Source: Methanobacteriota archaeon
Lineage (GTDB): Archaea; Thermoplasmatota; Poseidoniia; Poseidoniales; Poseidoniaceae
Direction: 5' to 3'
Assembly: GCA_002706065.1 (NCBI GenBank)
Contig: PAJM01000003.1
Span: forward strand, 10,226 to 68,247
DNA: 58,022 bases
Below, in pieces: positions 53,476 through 58,022 of the stretch; position 1 is the stretch's first letter; every line of letters starts with the position of its first letter. The notes under the pieces are model-generated. The model had not been told where the DNA came from. It searched no databases and saw only the letters and a list, made by a program, of their open reading frames with translations. The translations under genes and the position numbers were made by a program.

Positions 53476-54578
53476 GAAGCATTTGATGGTTCAAAGAACA
53501 CATCTCCAGGCGTACCACTTGATTCAACGGACCATGAAGTTGCGGACAATGTGCTTCCACCCTCCCACGCAATCACTTGGTTGAGCTGCATCCGCAGCCC
53601 GGTTTGCCCACCCCATTCTGCTTTTGAAATCGTAATTGGGTTGGTTTGTCCTTCCCGAGTAAATCGGAGTTCAACGGTTCCATCAACATCATCTAAGAGA
53701 TTCATTGAACCCGTGCCGAGCAGTCCGTATTGACCCAGATCGTACATTTGAGAAGCATTTCCTTGTTCTTGAGATGACAAAGATCCCGTAAAGAGAGCAA
53801 CTGAATGACCAGTAATGACGCCCTGCTGCATCAACACTTCGTTGGATGTTGAAGGCGAACTTGTGTTGAATGACCATCCGTACAAACTTGTTGCGAATGC
53901 ATTGTCGTTGTAAACCTCAACCCACTCAGGGCCACCGCTGATTGGTCGTGTCATGACCTCCGTGATGATGAGATTTTCATTCCCTCGGCTCGCATCGTGA
54001 ACTTCGAGAGTAATCAATACCAACTCAGTTCCCATGCGAACCGTGCTCGAGGCTGTGGATGCCATCCGAGCCATGTTGAGATTTGCACCACCTTCAAACA
54101 GTACCAGATCGTTTCGAGTTTCATTGTCTGATGCGTGTATCGTAATACGCAAAAATGCGGTTAAATCTTCGTCCAATCCGAGCCCCTTGGAAAAGCTTGC
54201 AAGCGTGACATTTGACAACGCTTCGACACGGTCCAAATCGAGTTGATTGTTAGCCATAAGTCCAGTTTGGACACGACCGTCTTCGATGATCTCGGCCGTT
54301 TGGAGATGCCAGTCTTCCGTCGAATTTGCGTAATCATAACCAGCATCGCCATCACTCGGCACGAACCAACCAGAACCACTCGTTAATCGGTCAAGACCCG
54401 AGACGACGGCCTGGTCAACCTGGTCAATTTCGGTATCATTGGAGCCCATCTCAAGTTGTGCTAAGGACATGAATGCTGTCAAAATCATGAGGAAAAGTGT
54501 GAATGCTGAAAGGAACTCAATGACAGCGGTCAATCCGTTCTCATCGTCACGAAGTTGTGACCAATCGCCTCCTCCCAT
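53472..54578 (-). CDS. Pilin-like membrane protein with lamin-tail domain
   Basis: 368 residues. A short charged N-terminus (DDENG, 11-15) runs straight into a hydrophobic helix (about 16-40, TAVIEFLSAFTLFLMILTAF) in the type IV pilin/archaellin or TadE style, where the residue after Gly is position +1 and a Glu follows. The middle is a beta-rich region. Residues ~202-325 fit the lamin-tail domain: NLIITEVMTRP, EWVEVYNDNAFATSLYGW and VALFTGS. An external adhesive or filament-associated role is likely. First gene of a unit with three RecA-like genes, and divergent from the 980-residue surface protein gene. No Shine-Dalgarno sequence before ATG 54578. Confidence 0.72.
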   Translation of the reverse strand: MGGGDWSQLRDDENGLTAVIEFLSAFTLFLMILTAFMSLAQLEMGSNDTEIDQVDQAVVSGLDRLTSGSGWFVPSDGDAGYDYANSTEDWHLQTAEIIEDGRVQTGLMANNQLDLDRVEALSNVTLASFSKGLGLDEDLTAFLRITIHASDNETRNDLVLFEGGANLNMARMASTASSTVRMGTELVLITLEVHDASRGNENLIITEVMTRPISGGPEWVEVYNDNAFATSLYGWSFNTSSPSTSNEVLMQQGVITGHSVALFTGSLSSQEQGNASQMYDLGQYGLLGTGSMNLLDDVDGTVELRFTREGQTNPITISKAEWGGQTGLRMQLNQVIAWEGGSTLSATSWSVESSGTPGDVFFEPSNAS

Positions 54579-54650
54579 GCGTAGACCACAACAAGGGATG
54601 TCATGAACGTTGCCAAAAAAAAGAAGCCTTCGAATCGATTGATTTTTCTG

Positions 54651-54677
54651 TGATTCATGCGATGAGTCTTTGAATCA
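54651..54677. promoter_or_regulatory. Inverted repeat in surface-protein promoter region
   Basis: TGATTCA (54651-54657) and TGAATCA (54671-54677) are perfect 7-base inverted arms 13 bases apart, in the 136-base gap between the divergent pilin-like and surface-protein genes. A dimeric regulator site or a weak hairpin are both possible. Confidence 0.35.
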
Positions 54678-54714
54678 TCCATGCGACCATGGTACGATGA
54701 CAGGAGCGAAGCCC

Positions 54715-57654
54715 ATGGCTGTTGCGAGAAAAAAAACCAGCCTTGGCTTGGTTGCATTGATGATGCTGTCGCTCTTTTCAGCCCTCATTGCCGCTCCAAA
54801 TGCAGCGGCCATTGAACAGGTCGATCTTGCTATCCTTTCTGGTCAGAGTCCGGTGGAAGACAGATATTATCCTGCATTTGATCCAATCACCTTCTCTGCA
54901 GAAATTGAAAATCAGGCTCTAAGTCCACAAACAACCACACGAACAATGGGATGGTACGTCTGTTCAGGGATTAAAACAGTCACTCAGTGTGTTTCCAACG
55001 ATGTAGGATCTGGGCAAATCAACATCAACGGACTCCTCGACGGAGATACTGGAACTTTCAGCGATGCAACCCCATGGTATCCGCAAGGAGCCACTGGGAC
55101 CTTCACTGTCGTGTTCAAATTGACGTACGCAGACGTCGATACAAGCGATGACGTCCTCTCGTACAACATCAACTTGACAGAAGAGTACAGCGATATTTCG
55201 GTCGATTCAAGTCAAGATCCGAGAGAGACCCTCTCAGACCTACATACATACGACGGGGAATTTGTCCTCAACACCGACCAAGATTACGTCATGAGTGTCT
55301 ATGGAACGGCACACACATGTGGGACTTGTGGATTGATTGCCTACATGGGATGGAATCTTCGAGAACTTGACGGCACACTCGTTGCCACTGAGAATCAGAG
55401 TGTGACAACCTTGCCATCAGGGGGCTATGAGCAAGCCTACACAACGTCTTTGCCAGCTTTGAATTATTCAGTTCCCGGGCGCTATATCTTCGAATTTGGG
55501 CTCATTGACAGCGCAAGTAACTTCGATGGGGACCTCAACGACTACAACGACCTTGCCCAAGTTGAAATCGTCCTAGACAACACACTTGATTTGAGAATTG
55601 CGAGCATGTACCCGTCTCACAACCCTTCATCGCCGAATTATTACTTTGGAGAAGATATGCTTTCGGTGGACATCGAAAACATTGGGAACTTTACGGTTGA
55701 AGACATACTCATCACGTTTGAGATGTTCGACGCTGTTGGAGAATCAGAGTTCATCGACACCTGCTCGCTTGACAAATTGGGGCCTGGTGAAGCATCCACA
55801 TGCATGTTCAATCTCACGAAAGTTGGCGAAGGAAAGGAACTTCGAATTTACATGCCAACTACGTTCAATGGCCGTCCTGACACGGGACCCTCCGACAATA
55901 CTCTGATTGAATTTACAGGGATTCTCGCAGGCGATATCCTGCCAATCATCACGATGAACTCCGTGTCAGGAACATACACCACTGCGGATACGATTGAATT
56001 GACAGCCATCACGAACAGTGTCGCTGCGGCTCCGCTGAATTACACTTGGATTTTGGACACAGTCATCGAAATAGGAAACGGAAGGTCAATTTCCGTTAAT
56101 GCCTCTGCATTCCCGCTGAAGGACTATGACATTGGTTTGTATGTCGAAGATGCACTCGGCTTCACCGCCGAGGCGCATGCAACAATTTCAATCATCGATG
56201 AAGTGGTCATCGATGAACTGCCACTGATGACAGGCTCTGCAGTCTCCTTAGACAAGGCCCAGTTCTCCTATGATGTTCTTCTGCCAATTGAAGGATTTGA
56301 ATACAACATCGCTGGAGGGAAAGACCCGCTTATGATCATGGATTTCAAGGTCATGCAGCTGGACAATGAGCTCCAACCTGCGCAACTGCAAAGCTTGAAT
56401 CTCGAGATTAATCTCTCCGCCTTGCTTCCAGACTCAATTCCACATGATTCCGTTGAATTCCTCGAACTACCATCGTTGGAGGACACCTACTGGGACTACC
56501 TCGAGACCCCTGACTACTTCAGTTATGATGGATTGGAAAACATCAGCCTGAACCTCAACTCCAACACGGTGGTTCTTGTGATTGGGGCTCTTCCCCAACC
56601 CAATGTGTCTCTCGCAAATCTCTCGCACACCAAACTACTTGGTGGTGCAATCGAACTTACTTGGGAACCTGAAGGTGATATCGTGAACCCATACCTTGGT
56701 GGATGGCAGATTTACAGACTTACTGTTGATGAATCGGTAGGTACCATCTTCCCAGATCCAGAAACAGAAACCAATGTCAACCTTTGGAACGAACTCCTCG
56801 CAGGCAGTGCCGTGGAGTTGGTACCAACTGATTCAGAAGGTTGGACCGACCCAGTTCCTCTGGAAACTGGCACTTGCGCATCCTATGCAATTCTGCCAAC
56901 CAATCGGGCCGGAGTCCCAGATACTTCGAGGATCAATGTCGTCATGGGTGAATCGGACAACTCAAGATTGTGCGGTGATGCGTTACCACCCACAAGCGCT
57001 GTAACCTCGTTCAGTTACACATACCGATTTACAAACTCGACGGATTGTTTCAACATGCAGCAGGACTGGAATGCATGCTATGAAGTCAACATGACATGGA
57101 CGTGGCCTGCGAACGAAGCAGATGGGGGCGTAACATGGAACATCTATCGAGTGGACAGGGAGCCAAGCACCATTGATCTCAAATTCGCAACTCCTCTCGC
57201 GACAGGCCTTATTGGAACAGAGGGAGAAACTGGCACATTCGACCAATCTGGACTCGATGTCGACGGAATACGCCCGCTTCGAACCTATTACTACGTACTC
57301 GCTCCTGTCGATGCCAAAGGCAATGAGAACACCCTCGGTCTCCCAAGTGAAAACATTCTCCGTGTGAACATGCAAGACCAATGGTGGGATTACAACCAGC
57401 ATCTCATCCCAGAGGAACCTGAACCTCCAGAACCCCCACTTGGCATTCCGTGGTTGCAAAATGTGTTGGATTACACAAAGGTCGATGAATTCCAAACAGC
57501 GGGCATGGCCGTCCTTCTCTTGGTTGTTCTCAATGCGTTGTTTATCCCGATCACAATCAAGCGACGTGCTCGATTAAAGCGCATCCTTGCTGCTCGAAAG
57601 CGTAACCAAGCAACTCGAAATATGGCTGATGAGTTCGAAGATTTCTTCGAATGA
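54715..57654 (+). CDS. Large secreted surface protein with CARDB/Ig-like modules, C-terminal anchor
   Basis: 979 residues from ATG 54715 (AGGAG 8 bases upstream). Signal peptide: basic VARKK then a hydrophobic core and cleavage after NAAA (about residue 32). A long beta-rich ectodomain has at least two CARDB-like modules (an NxxxD-PxxFxAEIEN style segment near residue 50, and VDIENIGNFTVEDI...TFEMFD near 320-350), a PKD-like segment near 430-500 (LNYTWILD...) and Fn3-like parts near 640 onward. One membrane helix (about 925-947, AGMAVLLLVVLNALFIPI) and a basic, Arg/Lys-rich tail finish it. Function: probably S-layer-associated or adhesive. No catalytic motif seen. Confidence 0.8.
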   Translation: MAVARKKTSLGLVALMMLSLFSALIAAPNAAAIEQVDLAILSGQSPVEDRYYPAFDPITFSAEIENQALSPQTTTRTMGWYVCSGIKTVTQCVSNDVGSGQININGLLDGDTGTFSDATPWYPQGATGTFTVVFKLTYADVDTSDDVLSYNINLTEEYSDISVDSSQDPRETLSDLHTYDGEFVLNTDQDYVMSVYGTAHTCGTCGLIAYMGWNLRELDGTLVATENQSVTTLPSGGYEQAYTTSLPALNYSVPGRYIFEFGLIDSASNFDGDLNDYNDLAQVEIVLDNTLDLRIASMYPSHNPSSPNYYFGEDMLSVDIENIGNFTVEDILITFEMFDAVGESEFIDTCSLDKLGPGEASTCMFNLTKVGEGKELRIYMPTTFNGRPDTGPSDNTLIEFTGILAGDILPIITMNSVSGTYTTADTIELTAITNSVAAAPLNYTWILDTVIEIGNGRSISVNASAFPLKDYDIGLYVEDALGFTAEAHATISIIDEVVIDELPLMTGSAVSLDKAQFSYDVLLPIEGFEYNIAGGKDPLMIMDFKVMQLDNELQPAQLQSLNLEINLSALLPDSIPHDSVEFLELPSLEDTYWDYLETPDYFSYDGLENISLNLNSNTVVLVIGALPQPNVSLANLSHTKLLGGAIELTWEPEGDIVNPYLGGWQIYRLTVDESVGTIFPDPETETNVNLWNELLAGSAVELVPTDSEGWTDPVPLETGTCASYAILPTNRAGVPDTSRINVVMGESDNSRLCGDALPPTSAVTSFSYTYRFTNSTDCFNMQQDWNACYEVNMTWTWPANEADGGVTWNIYRVDREPSTIDLKFATPLATGLIGTEGETGTFDQSGLDVDGIRPLRTYYYVLAPVDAKGNENTLGLPSENILRVNMQDQWWDYNQHLIPEEPEPPEPPLGIPWLQNVLDYTKVDEFQTAGMAVLLLVVLNALFIPITIKRRARLKRILAARKRNQATRNMADEFEDFFE

Positions 57655-57711
57655 TTTCGTTAAACTCGAACCGTCATATTCATGACCAAACTGTTGGTGG
57701 CTCGCGACGTT

Positions 57712-57799
57712 GCGGTGATCGCATAGCCTGGCCATTGCGCTGGATTGCTAATCCAGTGGGTTAAGTCCCTCGGGAGTTCGAATCTCCCTCACCGCGCCA
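57712..57799 (+). tRNA. tRNA-Ser (anticodon GCU), CCA encoded
   Basis: Acceptor stem GCGGTGA (57712-57718) pairs perfectly with TCACCGC (57789-57795), followed by discriminator G (57796) and encoded CCA (57797-57799). Anticodon stem CTGGA/TCCAG encloses TTGCTAA with anticodon GCT at 57747-57749 (reads AGC/AGU). A long variable arm with GGG/CCC stem marks a class II tRNA, as expected for serine. T stem GGGAG/CTCCC with loop TTCGAAT. The following minus-strand gene ends two bases downstream. Confidence 0.96.
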
Positions 57800-57800
57800 C

Positions 57801-58022
57801 TTATTCCAACGGTCCAAAGAATCCCAACAGGTCTGGAGGAATGAACGAGATCAATACGAGCGTGAAGAACATCGCTCCAAGATAGCCAAGAGAACGGTAA
57901 AACGACTTCGCCGCTTTTGGCATCCGACCGTTTTCGTCAAGCGGCTCGTTGACATCGATTTGCCAGACCGATTGTGCGTACCAAATCGTGAGACCACCAG
58001 CAACGAATGCCCAGAGCAACGG
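57801..58022 (-). CDS. Membrane protein, 5' part outside window
   Basis: The frame is open to the window edge, so the true start lies beyond it; the visible part is 73 residues. Two membrane helices are seen, at the N-terminal visible end (LWAFVAGGLTIWYAQ) and near the C-terminus (YLGAMFFTLVLISFIPPDLLG), joined by a polar segment with NEPLDENGRMP and KSFYRSLG. Stop TAA at 57801-57803 lies two bases from the tRNA gene. The spacing and hydrophobic pattern resemble a small UbiA-like or two-helix transporter end, but I do not recognise the family. Confidence 0.55.
   Translation of the reverse strand, partial: PLLWAFVAGGLTIWYAQSVWQIDVNEPLDENGRMPKAAKSFYRSLGYLGAMFFTLVLISFIPPDLLGFFGPLE

Noticed and set aside
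54530-54757. A 75-residue minus-strand frame with a hydrophobic segment upstream of the pilin-like gene
   Set aside because: It overlaps the starts of both divergent genes and carries no motif or ribosome-binding site; the hydrophobic part comes from a T-rich stretch.
1-58022. CRISPR arrays, insertion sequences, integrases or phage genes
   Set aside because: No regularly spaced direct repeats, transposase motifs, terminal inverted repeats or phage structural genes were seen on either strand.

Overview
The window is a very gene-dense archaeal chromosome segment with no gap above about 220 bases. Archaeal affiliation follows from an A-type (A1Ao) ATP synthase operon, aIF2 gamma, ribosomal protein eS6, Orc1/Cdc6, Dph2, an archaeal-type Hpt and an HTH_10 (Bat-type) regulator. 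The mix of these with a class II HMG-CoA reductase, a bacterial-style SMC-ScpA-ScpB set, a bacterial/eukaryotic-type (class II) CCA-adding enzyme, large secreted PKD/CARDB-like proteins with C-terminal membrane anchors and a pilin-like lamin-tail protein best fits a Thermoplasmatota lineage such as marine Euryarchaeota (Poseidoniales-like). That placement is inference from gene content; no search was run.

Layout. 1-7.1 kb: end of a type I 3-dehydroquinate dehydratase gene, then an envelope block: two minus-strand secreted proteins (one a 1392-residue metallopeptidase-PKD protein) and a divergent M28 peptidase. 7.2-15.5 kb: membrane proteins, an unusual thymidylate kinase with a 240-residue extension, an HTH_10 regulator, a PIMT-like methyltransferase, a HEAT-repeat protein and an M61 peptidase. 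15.5-25.7 kb: a compact SerK-like protein, CCA-adding enzyme, EF-hand protein, acyl-CoA dehydrogenase, an orphan lipoyl (H-protein-like) domain, then a housekeeping run hpt-dph2-orc1/cdc6-eS6-aIF2gamma-PIN and an HTH regulator. 25.7-36.8 kb: an AAA ATPase/propeller/DUF357 operon, class II HMG-CoA reductase, and the SMC-ScpA-ScpB condensin operon with an operator-like repeat at its start. 36.9-41.9 kb: L-aspartate oxidase, a ketopantoate-reductase family enzyme and a membrane protein that looks like a proteolytically dead M50 (site-2-protease) homologue. 41.9-50.4 kb: complete A-type ATP synthase operon, transcribed H-I-K-E-C-F-A-B-D. 50.5-54.6 kb: a UbiE-like methyltransferase and a striking cluster of three RecA/KaiC-fold proteins (one with an intact P-loop, two degenerate) directly behind a pilin-like lamin-tail protein. 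54.7-58 kb: a 980-residue surface protein, tRNA-Ser(GCU) with encoded CCA, and a partial membrane protein.

Gene-expression signals are coherent. First genes of transcription units often have a TATA-like element centred about 25 bases before the start codon and no Shine-Dalgarno sequence, which suggests leaderless transcripts. Internal genes usually carry GGAGG/GGTGA motifs or overlap the previous stop. Neighbouring convergent genes overlap by 6-35 bases at five places. No insertion sequence, CRISPR array, prophage or rRNA was seen.

The best candidates for something undescribed are the KaiC-like trio with the pilin-like protein (51.3-54.6 kb), the ATPase/propeller/DUF357 operon (25.7-28.7 kb), the pseudo-M50 membrane protein, the two-part thymidylate kinase, and the loss of all zinc-knuckle cysteines in aIF2 gamma.
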